Shown: positions 1 to 8,151 of the stretch, piece after piece | Numbering within the stretch: the stretch's first letter is position 1 | How the letters are laid out: each line of letters starts with the position of its first letter | Translations under genes and position numbers: made by a program | The notes under the pieces: model-generated | Seen by the model: the letters and a program-made list of their open reading frames with translations, nothing else | Database searches by the model: none | What the model was told of the DNA's origin: nothing | Origin: Pantoea alfalfae | GTDB taxonomy: Bacteria > Pseudomonadota > Gammaproteobacteria > Enterobacterales > Enterobacteriaceae | Length of the DNA: 64,000 nt | Direction: 5' to 3' | Assembly: GCF_019880205.1 (NCBI RefSeq) | Contig: NZ_CP082292.1 | Coordinates: 3,720,001-3,784,000, forward strand

Positions 1-1235
1 ACCCGAAAACCGGCACTTTAGCTATGACGCTGCAGGCGATGCTGCGCGGCGGCAATCGCCCGATCACGCTGGTGCCGATCTACATCGGTTATGAACATGT
101 GATGGAAGTGGGTACGTACGCCAAAGAACTGCGCGGCGCAGCCAAAGAGAAAGAGGGCTTCATGCAGATGGTGCGCGGCTTACGCAAGCTGCGCAATCTC
201 GGTCAGGGTTACGTTAACTTTGGCGAACCGCTGCCGCTGGTCAACTATCTTAACAAGCGGGTACCGGAATGGCGCGACGCGATCGATCCGATTGAGCCGC
301 AGCGTCCGAGCTGGTTAACACCGACGGTGAATGATATCGCGGCCAGCCTGATGGTGCGTATCAATGAAGCGGGCGCGGCTAACGCCATGAACCTCTGTGT
401 CACCGCCCTGCTGGCGTCACGTCAGCGCTCACTCACCCGTGAACAGCTGATTGAACAACTGGAGTGCTATACCCAGTTGCTGCGCAACGTGCCTTACTCG
501 CCAAATGCGACCGTACCCGATCTCTCCGCGGAAGCGCTGCTGGATCACGCCATGGGTATGAATAAGTTTGAGAGCGAAAAGGACAGCATTGGCGACATCA
601 TCATTCTGCCGCGTGAGCAGGCGGTGCTGATGACCTACTATCGCAACAATATTCATCACATGCTGGTGATGCCGTCGCTGATTGCCGCCATTGTTCAGCA
701 GCATCAGACGCTGAGCGAAGCAGAACTGCTGCGTCAGGTAAGCCTGATCTACCCGATGCTGAAGAGTGAGCTGTTCCTGCGCTGGCAGACCGATGAGCTG
801 CCGCAACTGTTGACCGAACTGAGTCAGGAGCTGGCGCGTCAGGGCCTGATTACGTTCGAAGCCGGCGAATTGCGCTTTTCCTCAGCGCGCTATCGCACAC
901 TGCAACTGCTGGCTGCCGGTGTGCGTGAAACGCTGCAGCGTTATGCCATTACGTTCTCCATTCTCAGCGCCAAGCCGACGATTAACCGCGGCACGCTGGA
1001 GAAAGAGAGCCGGACGCTGGCACAGCGTCTGTCGGTGCTGCACGGGATCAATGCGCCGGAGTTCTTCGACAAAGCGGTCTTTACCTCGCTGGTACTGACG
1101 CTACGCGATGAAGGGTATATCAGCGACAGCGGGGATGCCAATGTCGCACAGACGCTGGCGACCTGGCACATCCTGGCTGACCTGGTCACCAGTGATGTCC
1201 GCATGACGATTGAAACCGCGGTGGCGCACGACTGA
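1..1235 (+). CDS. plsB: glycerol-3-phosphate acyltransferase, C-terminal part (5' truncated by window)
   Basis: PlsB is the inner-membrane enzyme that acylates position 1 of sn-glycerol-3-phosphate, the first step of phospholipid synthesis. The frame is open from base 3 and ends at the TGA at 1233-1235, so about 411 codons of an enzyme of roughly 800 residues are present. The fragment opens in the acyltransferase core (PKTGTLAM, then [12 protein letters not shown], a conserved acyltransferase block) and carries the whole C-terminal domain, which matches E. coli PlsB closely ([37 protein letters not shown]). The HX4D catalytic motif lies upstream of the window. A strong intrinsic terminator follows 15 bp after the stop, and ubiA faces it convergently. 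Confidence 0.97.
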   Translation, partial: PKTGTLAMTLQAMLRGGNRPITLVPIYIGYEHVMEVGTYAKELRGAAKEKEGFMQMVRGLRKLRNLGQGYVNFGEPLPLVNYLNKRVPEWRDAIDPIEPQRPSWLTPTVNDIAASLMVRINEAGAANAMNLCVTALLASRQRSLTREQLIEQLECYTQLLRNVPYSPNATVPDLSAEALLDHAMGMNKFESEKDSIGDIIILPREQAVLMTYYRNNIHHMLVMPSLIAAIVQQHQTLSEAELLRQVSLIYPMLKSELFLRWQTDELPQLLTELSQELARQGLITFEAGELRFSSARYRTLQLLAAGVRETLQRYAITFSILSAKPTINRGTLEKESRTLAQRLSVLHGINAPEFFDKAVFTSLVLTLRDEGYISDSGDANVAQTLATWHILADLVTSDVRMTIETAVAHD

Positions 1236-1250
1236 CCCCTGCGCACAGTA

Positions 1251-1281
1251 AAAAGGCGACCTCATGAGGTCGCCTTTTTTA
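1251..1281 (+). terminator. Rho-independent terminator of plsB
   Basis: A perfect GC-rich stem (AGGCGACCT / AGGTCGCCT, loop CATG) is followed by a run of six T. The left arm is preceded by A residues, so it could also work on the minus strand. Confidence 0.9.
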
Positions 1282-1378
1282 TGCCCAAAACTTCGGAGCA
1301 GAAGAATTCTGGAAGCAATGAATAAGCTCAACACGCTGGGAACAGGGTCAGAAGAGGAAAGCGTCCCGCCGCCCGGAA

Positions 1379-1624
1379 AAAAACGCCAGGCGTTTTTGAA
1401 CAACGCAACGCGTTGGCCCGGTTACGGGCGCACCTCAGGGATGAGGTGCGTACTAAAAACGCCGGGAGCGTTTTTGAACAACGCAACGCGTTGGCCCGGC
1501 TACGGGCGCACCTCAGGGATGGGGTGCGTACTAAAAACGCCGGGAGCGTTTTTGAACAACGCAACGCGTTGGCCCGGCTACGGGCGCACCTCAGGGATGA
1601 GGTGCGTAATCGCGCGGGCCGAGC
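1379..1624. repeat. tandem array of a 78-bp unit, three copies, each a chain of hairpins
   Basis: The unit starts (CGTTTTTGAACAACGC) at 1391, 1469 and 1547, an exact 78-bp period with only a few substitutions; the third copy degenerates after about 1608. Each unit holds four consecutive inverted repeats: AAAAACGC/GCGTTTTT, CAACGC/GCGTTG, GCCCG/CGGGC and GCACCTCA/TGAGGTGC. Because 78 is a multiple of three and the unit lacks stops in several frames, ORFs of 78-132 codons appear on both strands. These look like by-products: one begins inside the plsB terminator and none has a good ribosome site. The array sits between the 3' ends of convergent plsB and ubiA. Confidence 0.9.
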
Positions 1625-1692
1625 ATGCCAGGGATGGCGGCTTTTGCGTCTTTCCGATCTGACCGAGTTTCCTGCGCACGCTCGATTTCGCC
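1621..1692 (+). repeat. mosaic intergenic repeat (blocks A and B) also present near 21.3-21.5 kb
   Basis: Block A (1621-1656, opening GAGCATGCCAGGGATGGCG and ending TTTTGCGTCTTTCCG) recurs in reverse complement at 21259-21294 with a few changes. Block B (1657-1692, ATCTGACCGAGTTTCCTGCG...GCTCGATTTC) recurs in direct orientation at 21421-21455. Both locations are junctions of convergent genes. No coding potential is apparent. Confidence 0.75.
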
Positions 1693-1726
1693 GCTAAATC
1701 AGCCTTTTTTCGCCCAAAACTCTCTA

Positions 1727-2614
1727 TCAGAACAGCTGACTGAACGGCGGCGTATTCATCAGTACGCCAAGGAACAGCACCATCCCGACATAATTGTTAT
1801 TCAGGAAAGCCTGGAAACAGGGCTGGCGTTCACGCCCGGCGATCAGCTTCTGCTGGTAAACAAACAGCGCAGCCGCAAGCAGCAGCGTCCAGTAGAAGGC
1901 GCCATTCAGATGCAGCATCATGCCCACCAGCGCCATCAGCAGCAGAGTGGCCAGTTGCAGCAACCCAATAATCAGCTTGTCGAAACGGCCAAATAAAATC
2001 GCCGTCGACTTGACGCCAATCTTCAGGTCATCGTCCCGATCGACCATCGCATACTGAGTGTCGTAAGCGACCGTCCAGCAGATGTTGGCAATAAACACCA
2101 GCCAGCATACCAGAGGTAAGGACTCACTAACTGCGGACCATGCCATAGGAATCGCCCAGCCAAATGCGGCCCCCAGCACCACCTGCGGCAGATGGGTATA
2201 ACGCTTCATAAAGGGATAGACCCAGGCCAGCGCCAACCCCACGACGGAGAGCATTATCGTCATCAGGTTCATGGTCAGCACCAGCGCAAAAGCTATCAGC
2301 GCCAGGATCACGAACAGCAGCTTCGCTTCTTTGGCACTCACCGTGCCGCTGGCCAGTGGCCGGTGCTTCGTACGCTCCACATGACCATCAACTTTACGGT
2401 CGGCGTAGTCATTAATCACACAACCGGCCGCGCGCATCACAAACACTCCGGCAACGAATACCACCAGCACCGGCAGCGGCGGGATCGCCATGTCAGCCAG
2501 CCATAATGCCCAGAGCGTGGGCCACATCAGCAGCAGCGTCCCAATCGGTTTGTCGATACGCATCAGGCGAGCGTAGGCCCGCCATTTATTCATACTTAAG
2601 CTCGTTTGCACCAC
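1727..2614 (-). CDS. ubiA: 4-hydroxybenzoate octaprenyltransferase
   Basis: This integral-membrane prenyltransferase attaches the polyprenyl tail to 4-hydroxybenzoate, the second committed step of ubiquinone synthesis. The protein has 295 residues (E. coli 290) and resembles UbiA along its whole length. The two Asp-rich motifs that bind Mg-prenyl diphosphate are visible: NDYADRKVD at about residues 68-76 and [12 protein letters not shown] at about 185-196. Several hydrophobic helices surround them. The start shown aligns with the E. coli N-terminus; Met8 is a possible alternative. ubiC ends 7 bp upstream on the same strand, so the two are probably cotranscribed and UbiC product feeds UbiA directly. 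Confidence 0.97.
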   Translation of the reverse strand: MVQTSLSMNKWRAYARLMRIDKPIGTLLLMWPTLWALWLADMAIPPLPVLVVFVAGVFVMRAAGCVINDYADRKVDGHVERTKHRPLASGTVSAKEAKLLFVILALIAFALVLTMNLMTIMLSVVGLALAWVYPFMKRYTHLPQVVLGAAFGWAIPMAWSAVSESLPLVCWLVFIANICWTVAYDTQYAMVDRDDDLKIGVKSTAILFGRFDKLIIGLLQLATLLLMALVGMMLHLNGAFYWTLLLAAALFVYQQKLIAGRERQPCFQAFLNNNYVGMVLFLGVLMNTPPFSQLF

Positions 2615-2621
2615 AAAATCC

Positions 2622-3134
2622 TCAGACCAGATCGCGATAGAGCGGCGATGCCGGTAAAAACAGTTCAGTCAGCAGCAGCGGTTTGCCAGAGAGACGCAGG
2701 CGGGAACGCCGTCCCCATAATCCGTCCACCTGCCCCGGCTCAATAAAATCGCGGGTCAGCGTCGACGACGAAAAAAGATAGCGCCCCAGAGGACGGGTGC
2801 CGAGCTGTTGCAGCATCGCCTCCGGCCCATTGAGGGTGCTTTCCGGCACCAGCGTGCGACCCGCCAGCCAGGGCTGATCGTCGCCGGACAGCAGCACTTC
2901 GCGCAGCCAGAAGCGTTCATCGTCTGGCAACAATGCCCTTTCCTCACCCAGCTCGCTGGCGTCAATAAAGCCTTCACGCAGCGGCTGAACCGTGACCCGC
3001 TGACAGTGCTGTTCAAAGCGGCGCGTCATTGAATCCTCCTCCATCAGCCAGTCGAGCAAAGGCGGCGCAAGGGTGGCCTGCGACGGAGAAAGCCAGTTGA
3101 GCGAACGTAATAAGCTGAGTGCGTCTTGCGACAT
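2622..3134 (-). CDS. ubiC: chorismate lyase
   Basis: UbiC removes pyruvate from chorismate to give 4-hydroxybenzoate, the head-group precursor of ubiquinone. The 170-residue protein (E. coli 165) keeps the family landmarks [16 protein letters not shown] near residues 26-41, WLREVLL with the active-site Arg, [17 protein letters not shown], and the C-terminal [13 protein letters not shown] with the catalytic Glu. It lies just upstream of ubiA with a 7-bp gap, the standard ubiCA arrangement. Confidence 0.97.
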   Translation of the reverse strand: MSQDALSLLRSLNWLSPSQATLAPPLLDWLMEEDSMTRRFEQHCQRVTVQPLREGFIDASELGEERALLPDDERFWLREVLLSGDDQPWLAGRTLVPESTLNGPEAMLQQLGTRPLGRYLFSSSTLTRDFIEPGQVDGLWGRRSRLRLSGKPLLLTELFLPASPLYRDLV

Positions 3135-3190
3135 GGCACCACTCCCGATAATTTTCAGGACGCTAGTTTAGCGCAGAGCGGCGATGCGAA

Positions 3191-3218
3191 CACCTGCCGT
3201 CGTGTCAGACGGCAGGTG
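3191..3218 (-). terminator. hairpin downstream of psiE
   Basis: A perfect 11-bp stem (CACCTGCCGTC / GACGGCAGGTG, 6-nt loop) lies just after the psiE stop. There is no strong U-tract, so it may be a weak terminator or a transcript-stabilising hairpin. Confidence 0.55.
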
Positions 3219-3220
3219 GA

Positions 3221-3631
3221 TTACTCGCGTTTCAGCCGGTTACTGTTGGCCAGCCACAGCGTGACCACCAGAATCAGAATCGCCGCTGAGTAGCAGAGGG
3301 TATCGAAGGGATTTTTATGGTCGACGATAATCAGGCGGATGATGGCCGTGATACCGATATAGACAAAGTAGCGCAGCGGAAAGTGATAGCCCGACTGAAA
3401 GTACTTAACAATCAGGGCAATAAATTCGAAGTAGAGGAAATAGATAACAATTCCCTCAATCAGCAGGTAAGAAGAGGCCTGCTCACCGGTGTTAAACAGA
3501 ACGTTTGCCAGATGGATAGTTTCTTTGCCTAAAAAGACGATCAGGATGATCGCCAGACTCAGCAGACCCAGATTCAGCACCCATTGCAATACCGTTGCAA
3601 GGTGGCGGGCCAAAGGATTTTTGTCACTCAT
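3221..3631 (-). CDS. psiE: phosphate-starvation-inducible membrane protein PsiE
   Basis: This is a small inner-membrane protein of the PsiE family whose biochemical role is unknown. The 136-residue product has four hydrophobic segments (about residues 15-35, 55-77, 85-103 and 112-129) and matches the E. coli family length. An AAAGG ribosome site lies 7-8 nt before the ATG. In E. coli psiE is activated by PhoB and affected by cAMP-CRP. A textbook CRP site lies about 50-65 bp upstream here, while I could not pick out a convincing PhoB box. The gene follows the GntR-type regulator gene by 70 bp on the same strand. Confidence 0.93.
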   Translation of the reverse strand: MSDKNPLARHLATVLQWVLNLGLLSLAIILIVFLGKETIHLANVLFNTGEQASSYLLIEGIVIYFLYFEFIALIVKYFQSGYHFPLRYFVYIGITAIIRLIIVDHKNPFDTLCYSAAILILVVTLWLANSNRLKRE

Positions 3632-3679
3632 GTTGCGCCTTTTAAAAAGGAGTTATCAGCGCGCGATATCATGCGTCAG

Positions 3680-3695
3680 TGTGATGCAAATCACA
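3680..3695. promoter_or_regulatory. CRP-cAMP binding site
   Basis: TGTGATGCAAATCACA is a perfect TGTGA-N6-TCACA CRP site. It lies between the 3' end of the GntR-type regulator gene and psiE, matching the known CRP control of psiE in E. coli. Confidence 0.75.
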
Positions 3696-3701
3696 ATAAC
3701 C

Positions 3702-4409
3702 CTAAGCTTCTACATCCACACAGAGCGCGTCGTACCGCCAGTATTCACAGTCGCAATCAATCACCTCTTTTAGCTGATTGCGGTTGATACGGGTGATGAG
3801 CAGACCGGGACTGCCCGGCGCCACATTCAGCGTAGGTGCGGCAATCTCCGGCAACGGGCCAGGCAGAATGGTGAAGCGCGCGCCGCCGTAGCGAATACCG
3901 TAGCGCTGGTCATAGAGATCGGTCAGGGAGCGGGTCAGATCTTCATCGAGCAGGCCAGGGAAGAAACGCGGATTAAGGTAGTGTTCTACATAGAGTACGG
4001 CGCGCCCGTCGATGCGGCGCAGGCGGCGGATGCAGTAAACCGCCGAACCGGGTGCCAGCCGCAGCGCGGTCGCGACGCTGTCGTGCGCCGCAACCTGTTC
4101 AGCGGCGATCACCTCAGTGGTCGCCTGCCGTCCCTGCTCCCTCGCCATGGCATGAAAGTGGCTGTGATGCAGCGGATTGTAAATCAGACGTGGTGGCGCG
4201 ATAAACCAGCCGCGGCGCAGTTCCCGGTAGATCATTCCCTGGGCTTCCAGCTTGCCCAGTGCTTCCCGCAAGGTAATCCGGGTGGTGCTGAACGCCTCGC
4301 TTAAGGCACGCTCCGCCGGCAGCCGCCCGCCGCTGAACTCCCCCGCCTGAATGCGCGTCAGCAGTGCGCTGGCTATCGCATCCGCCGTTTTGAGTGCTAT
4401 CGACTCCAC
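3702..4409 (-). CDS. GntR-family (HutC/UTRA) transcriptional regulator
   Basis: This is a cytoplasmic DNA-binding regulator of about 235 residues. The N-terminal winged helix (about residues 5-70: GGRLPAERALSEAFSTTRITLREALGKLE) is typical of GntR proteins. The C-terminal half is a UTRA ligand-binding domain. The start chosen is the GTG at 4407-4409, which has a TGAGG ribosome site 8 nt upstream and puts the helix-turn-helix at the usual distance from the N-terminus. A longer reading frame reaches another GTG at 4511. The gene is divergent from an ABC-transport/phosphoesterase operon, and a palindrome suited to a GntR dimer lies between them, so it probably controls that operon. UTRA members include PhnF/PhnR-like regulators of phosphonate genes, but the effector here is unknown. 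Confidence 0.88.
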   Translation of the reverse strand: MESIALKTADAIASALLTRIQAGEFSGGRLPAERALSEAFSTTRITLREALGKLEAQGMIYRELRRGWFIAPPRLIYNPLHHSHFHAMAREQGRQATTEVIAAEQVAAHDSVATALRLAPGSAVYCIRRLRRIDGRAVLYVEHYLNPRFFPGLLDEDLTRSLTDLYDQRYGIRYGGARFTILPGPLPEIAAPTLNVAPGSPGLLITRINRNQLKEVIDCDCEYWRYDALCVDVEA

Positions 4410-4566
4410 AACAGTAGCCTCATTTTGGTGCGACTCCGCACTCTTACTGTTCAGGTAAATGCGCCTGTGGCAGGCGAACGGGTCGCCTCTTTTGTCGCCC
4501 CTTCCCCGCACCGCGCCGCCTTGTCATAAATCGTTCATATACAGGAGCTACATTGGCTCGGTTCTT

Positions 4567-4582
4567 GCTGGACTAGACCAGC
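4567..4582. promoter_or_regulatory. candidate operator of the GntR-type regulator
   Basis: GCTGGACTAGACCAGC is a 16-bp inverted repeat, symmetric except at one base pair and centred on CTAG. It lies in the divergent spacer, 34-49 bp before the binding-protein start. HutC/UTRA regulators typically bind palindromes of this type (GGTCTAGACC-like). Assignment is by position and symmetry only. Confidence 0.55.
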
Positions 4583-4615
4583 CAGGCCCATCAACTTACA
4601 CCCGGAGCAACTGAG

Positions 4616-5677
4616 ATGAAAGCGTTTATCGCCTCTGTAGTAGCCAGTGCTGTAGTTCTCACCCTGCCCGTTGCGCAGGCCGCCGATAACGACCTCGCTG
4701 CGCTGGAAAAAGCCGCGCGCAGTGAAGGTCAGGTCAACAGCGTCGGGATGCCGGATAGCTGGGCCAACTGGAAAGATACCTGGAACGACATCAGCAGCAA
4801 ATATGGCCTTAAGCACAGCGATACCGATATGTCATCGGCGCAGGAGCTGGCGAAATTCGATGCAGAGAAAGCGAACGCCAGTGCTGATATCGGTGACGTG
4901 GGCGCCGCCTTTGGCCCGATCGCTGTCGCTAAAGGTGTGACCCAGCCCTATAAACCCACGCACTGGGATCAGATTCCGGCCTGGGCTAAAGATAAAGAGG
5001 GTCACTGGGCGCTGGCCTATACCGGCACCATTGCCTTTCTGATCGACAAGCAGCAGGTGAAAGATATCCCCCACAGCTGGGCCGATCTGAAAAAAGGTAA
5101 GTATGTGGTTACTATCGGTGACGTCGGCGTAGCTGCTCAGGCGGCTAATGGCGTACTGGCTGCCAACTACGCTTTAGGCGGTGATGAGAAGAACCTGAAA
5201 CCAGCGCTGGCGTTCTTTGCCGATCTGGCTAAGCAGGGTCGTCTTGGCGTGACCGATCCGGTGATCGCTAACATCGAAAAAGGCGAAGTACAGATGGCGG
5301 TGGTGTGGGACTTCAACGCTCTGAACTACCGTGACCAGATCGACAAAAACCGCTACGAAGTGGTAATCCCGTCTGATGGCTCAGTCACCTCCGGCTACAC
5401 CACCCTTATTAACAAATATGCGAAACATCCTGACGCCGCAAAACTGACGCGTGAATATATCTTCTCAGACCAGGGCCAGATCAATCTGGCGAAAGGCTAT
5501 GCGCGCCCGATTCGTGCCGAGCATCTGACGCTGCCAGCGGACGTTCAGGCTCGCCTGCTGCCGCAGTCCGAATATAAAAATGCCCGTCCGGTTAAGGATC
5601 AGGCTGCCTGGGATAAATCGTCGAAAATGCTGCCGCGCCTGTGGCAGGAAAACGTCATCATTAACATGCAGCAGTAG
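4616..5677 (+). CDS. periplasmic substrate-binding protein of an ABC importer
   Basis: A 353-residue secreted binding protein with a clear signal peptide: Lys2, a hydrophobic stretch, then PVAQA-AD with cleavage after about residue 22. The mature part resembles the iron/spermidine/thiamine-type extracellular solute-binding proteins used by AEP, putrescine or thiamine importers (for example AYTGTIAFLIDKQQVKDIPHSWADLKKGKY and the late WQENVIINMQQ). A GGAG ribosome site lies 9 nt before the ATG. It heads a five-gene operon with a phosphoesterase, two permeases and an ATPase, divergent from the UTRA regulator. It does not look like Salmonella PhnS, so 2-aminoethylphosphonate specificity should not be assumed. 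The ligand is unknown. Confidence 0.9.
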   Translation: MKAFIASVVASAVVLTLPVAQAADNDLAALEKAARSEGQVNSVGMPDSWANWKDTWNDISSKYGLKHSDTDMSSAQELAKFDAEKANASADIGDVGAAFGPIAVAKGVTQPYKPTHWDQIPAWAKDKEGHWALAYTGTIAFLIDKQQVKDIPHSWADLKKGKYVVTIGDVGVAAQAANGVLAANYALGGDEKNLKPALAFFADLAKQGRLGVTDPVIANIEKGEVQMAVVWDFNALNYRDQIDKNRYEVVIPSDGSVTSGYTTLINKYAKHPDAAKLTREYIFSDQGQINLAKGYARPIRAEHLTLPADVQARLLPQSEYKNARPVKDQAAWDKSSKMLPRLWQENVIINMQQ

Positions 5678-5697
5678 TTCGCGGCAGGGAGAACGGA

Positions 5698-6510
5698 ATG
5701 AAGACCATCCTGGTGGTACTGGACGGGCTGAGCAATCAGGTCGCACAACATGCAATGGGTTACCTGCATGCCGAATGTTCGCAGGGCAACGGGTCCTATT
5801 ACCGAATGACCTGTGAGTTACCGTCGCTGTCGCGCCCGCTTTATGAGTGCATTCTGACCGGGGTTCCGCCGGTCAGAAGCGGTATTATTCATAACGGCGT
5901 CAGCCGGTTAAGTCGCGAGCGCAGCGTGTTCCACTTTGCGCGCGCGGCGGGACTGACAACGGCGGCGGCGGCCTACCACTGGGTGAGTGAGCTTTATAAC
6001 CGCACCCCGTTCGTTCCGGCGCGCGATCGTCACACCGACGCGCCGGACCTGCCGATTCAGTATGGGCATTTTTATTCTGACGATAGCTATCCTGACTCGC
6101 ATCTGTTTGAAGATGCAGAGAGCCTGCGGCTGCGTCACGATCCCGATTTTCTGCTGATCCACCCGATGAATATCGACGATGCCGGTCATAAGTCGGGGCT
6201 CTCCTCGCCGCAGTACCGCAACCGGGCGCGCATTGCCGACGGCCTGCTGTCGCAGTGGATGCCGCTGTGGCTGGCCGGAGGCTATCAGGTGATGGTAACG
6301 GCCGATCATGGCATGAATGACGATCGCTCCCACGGCGGGATTCTGCCGGAAGAGACCACGGTGCCGCTGTTTGTCTTTGGCCACGCATTCTCGCTGCAGC
6401 CTGACCTCGCGCCGCAGCAAACCGACCTGTGCGGCACGCTGTGTGAACTGCTGGAAGTGGCCCATGACAAGCCGGTCTGTCGCGGCCTGCTGGCGGAGCC
6501 GCAAAGATGA
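5698..6510 (+). CDS. alkaline-phosphatase superfamily (type I phosphodiesterase / nucleotide pyrophosphatase-like) hydrolase
   Basis: This 270-residue protein lacks a signal peptide and so probably acts in the cytoplasm. It carries the metal-site pattern of the alkaline-phosphatase/NPP superfamily: VVLDG with Asp9, LPSLSRP with Ser45 in the nucleophile position, DDAGH with Asp160 and His164, TADHGM with Asp203 and His204, and SHGG with His212. Two divalent metals are expected. The gene starts 20 bp after the binding-protein gene and overlaps the first permease gene by 4 bp (ATGA), so it is translationally coupled to an importer. The likeliest role is hydrolysis of the imported compound, a phosphodiester, phosphomonoester or phosphonate such as phosphonoacetate. 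The substrate cannot be read from the sequence. Confidence 0.87.
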   Translation: MKTILVVLDGLSNQVAQHAMGYLHAECSQGNGSYYRMTCELPSLSRPLYECILTGVPPVRSGIIHNGVSRLSRERSVFHFARAAGLTTAAAAYHWVSELYNRTPFVPARDRHTDAPDLPIQYGHFYSDDSYPDSHLFEDAESLRLRHDPDFLLIHPMNIDDAGHKSGLSSPQYRNRARIADGLLSQWMPLWLAGGYQVMVTADHGMNDDRSHGGILPEETTVPLFVFGHAFSLQPDLAPQQTDLCGTLCELLEVAHDKPVCRGLLAEPQR

Positions 6511-7352
6511 AGGGAAAAGGGTTCGCACTGCTGCTGCTGTTGCCATTCACTCTGTTCTGGGTCGCCTTTCAACTGGCCCCGCTGTTGTGGATCGCCATCA
6601 ACAGCTTCTGGAGTGAGATGAACAGCCAGTGGGGCTGGGATAACTATCAGGACATTCTCACCTCGCCTTTCTACCAGCAGGCATTCCGCTTCTCACTGGA
6701 TATCTCGCTCTGGTCCAGCGTCTGGGGACTGCTGATTGCGCTCATCACCGGCTATTCGCTGCATCAGCTCGGCAGCGGACGACTGCAGCGTTTTCTTATC
6801 TCCTTTACCAACATGACCAGCAATTTTGCCGGTGTCCCGCTGGCGTTTGCCTTTGTGATTCTACTGGGGCTGAACGGCTGTCTGACGCTGCTGCTGCGCC
6901 ATTATGGCGTGATTGAGAGCTTCCGACTCTTCTCGCGCAACGGCATGGTGCTGGTTTACACCTGGTTCCAGATCCCGCTGGGCGTGCTGCTGCTCTATCC
7001 GGCGTTCGACGGGCTGAAAAAGGAGTGGCAGGAGTCCGCTGCGCTGCTGGGTGCCAGCCGCTGGCGCTACTGGTGGCATATCGGTTTGCCGATTCTGTTC
7101 CCGGCCCTGCTCGGTACTTTTGTCATCCTGCTGGCAAATGCGCTGGGCGCTTACGCCACGATTTACGCCCTGACCACCGGTAATTTCAACGTGGTACCGG
7201 TGCGCATCGCCGCGCTGGTCTCGGGTGATATTTCGCTCGATCCCAACACCGGCAGCGCGCTGGCGATGCTGCTGGTGGCCATTATGACGCTCATCACCCT
7301 GGTGCAGCAGTATCTGGTGCGCCGCAGCTATCTCAATGCGAAACAGCCATGA
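6507..7352 (+). CDS. ABC transporter permease (first subunit)
   Basis: A 281-residue inner-membrane permease with about six hydrophobic segments. A cytoplasmic EAA-type loop that contacts the ATPase lies near residues 172-195 (ESAALLGASRWRYWWHIGLPIL). The start overlaps the phosphoesterase stop (ATGA at 6507-6510), and the gene is followed closely by a second permease gene. It belongs to the iron/spermidine/phosphonate-type importer class together with the neighbouring binding protein and ATPase. Confidence 0.9.
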   Translation: MKGKGFALLLLLPFTLFWVAFQLAPLLWIAINSFWSEMNSQWGWDNYQDILTSPFYQQAFRFSLDISLWSSVWGLLIALITGYSLHQLGSGRLQRFLISFTNMTSNFAGVPLAFAFVILLGLNGCLTLLLRHYGVIESFRLFSRNGMVLVYTWFQIPLGVLLLYPAFDGLKKEWQESAALLGASRWRYWWHIGLPILFPALLGTFVILLANALGAYATIYALTTGNFNVVPVRIAALVSGDISLDPNTGSALAMLLVAIMTLITLVQQYLVRRSYLNAKQP

Positions 7353-7363
7353 AAGGAGCCGTC

Positions 7364-8149
7364 ATGTCACGTGCTGAGCACCTCTATCACCGGATCATGG
7401 TCGGGTTACTTTTTACCCTGCTGGCGCTGCCGTTGCTGGCCACGCTGCTCTATGCGATCTCGTCCGACTGGAGTAATACCATTCTGCCACAGGGCTATAG
7501 CCTGAAATGGTTCATTCAGCTCTGGAGCGACCCGCGTTTTCTGACGGCGCTGGGTCATTCGCTGCTGATTTGCTTTGGTGCGCTGCTGTTCTCGCTGATG
7601 CTGGTGCTGCCTGCTATGTTTGTAATCGCTTACTATTTTCCCCGACTCGATTCGGTGATGAACATCCTGATCCTGATGCCTTTTGCCGTGCCGCCGGTGG
7701 TGTCATCCGTGGGATTACTCCAGCTCTACTCTTCGTCACCGCTGATGCTGACCGGCACGCCGTGGATCTTAATCGGCTGCTATTTCACCATCGCATTGCC
7801 GTTTATTTATCGAGCGCTGGCGAACAATATGCAGGCAATCAACCTTAAAGAGCTGATTGATGCTGCACAGCTGCTGGGTGCCAGCACCTGGCAGGCAGCG
7901 CTGTGGGTAGTGCTGCCTAACCTGCGTAAAGGGATGCTGATTGCCGTGCTGCTCTCGTTCTCCTTTCTGATTGGCGAATTTGTCTTCGCTAACCTGCTGG
8001 TCGGCAACCGTTATGAAACCCTGCAGGTTTACCTCTTCAACATGCGCAACGGCAGCGGTCACTTCACCAGCGCACTGGTGATCTCCTACTTCTTTGTGGT
8101 GTTGCTGGTCACCTGGCTGGCTAACGCCCTGAATCCCGAACGAGGCTGA
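7364..8149 (+). CDS. ABC transporter permease (second subunit)
   Basis: An inner-membrane permease of about 261 residues with six hydrophobic segments and an EAA loop (ELIDAAQLLGASTWQAALW). The start at 7364 is preferred because an AAGGAG ribosome site lies between it and an upstream in-frame ATG at 7349, which would overlap the previous gene by 4 bp. It pairs with the first permease to form the membrane channel of the importer. The ATPase gene begins 2 bp after its stop. Confidence 0.9.
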   Translation: MSRAEHLYHRIMVGLLFTLLALPLLATLLYAISSDWSNTILPQGYSLKWFIQLWSDPRFLTALGHSLLICFGALLFSLMLVLPAMFVIAYYFPRLDSVMNILILMPFAVPPVVSSVGLLQLYSSSPLMLTGTPWILIGCYFTIALPFIYRALANNMQAINLKELIDAAQLLGASTWQAALWVVLPNLRKGMLIAVLLSFSFLIGEFVFANLLVGNRYETLQVYLFNMRNGSGHFTSALVISYFFVVLLVTWLANALNPERG

Positions 8150-8151
8150 AT

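Noticed and set aside
1379..1624. CRISPR array
   Set aside because: The repeats are directly adjacent with no unique spacers, and no cas genes are present.
1264..1697. Open frames of 78-132 codons across the plsB-ubiA spacer on both strands
   Set aside because: They arise because the 78-bp repeat period is a multiple of three and contains no stops. One starts inside the plsB terminator, none has a ribosome site, and the substitutions do not follow codon positions.
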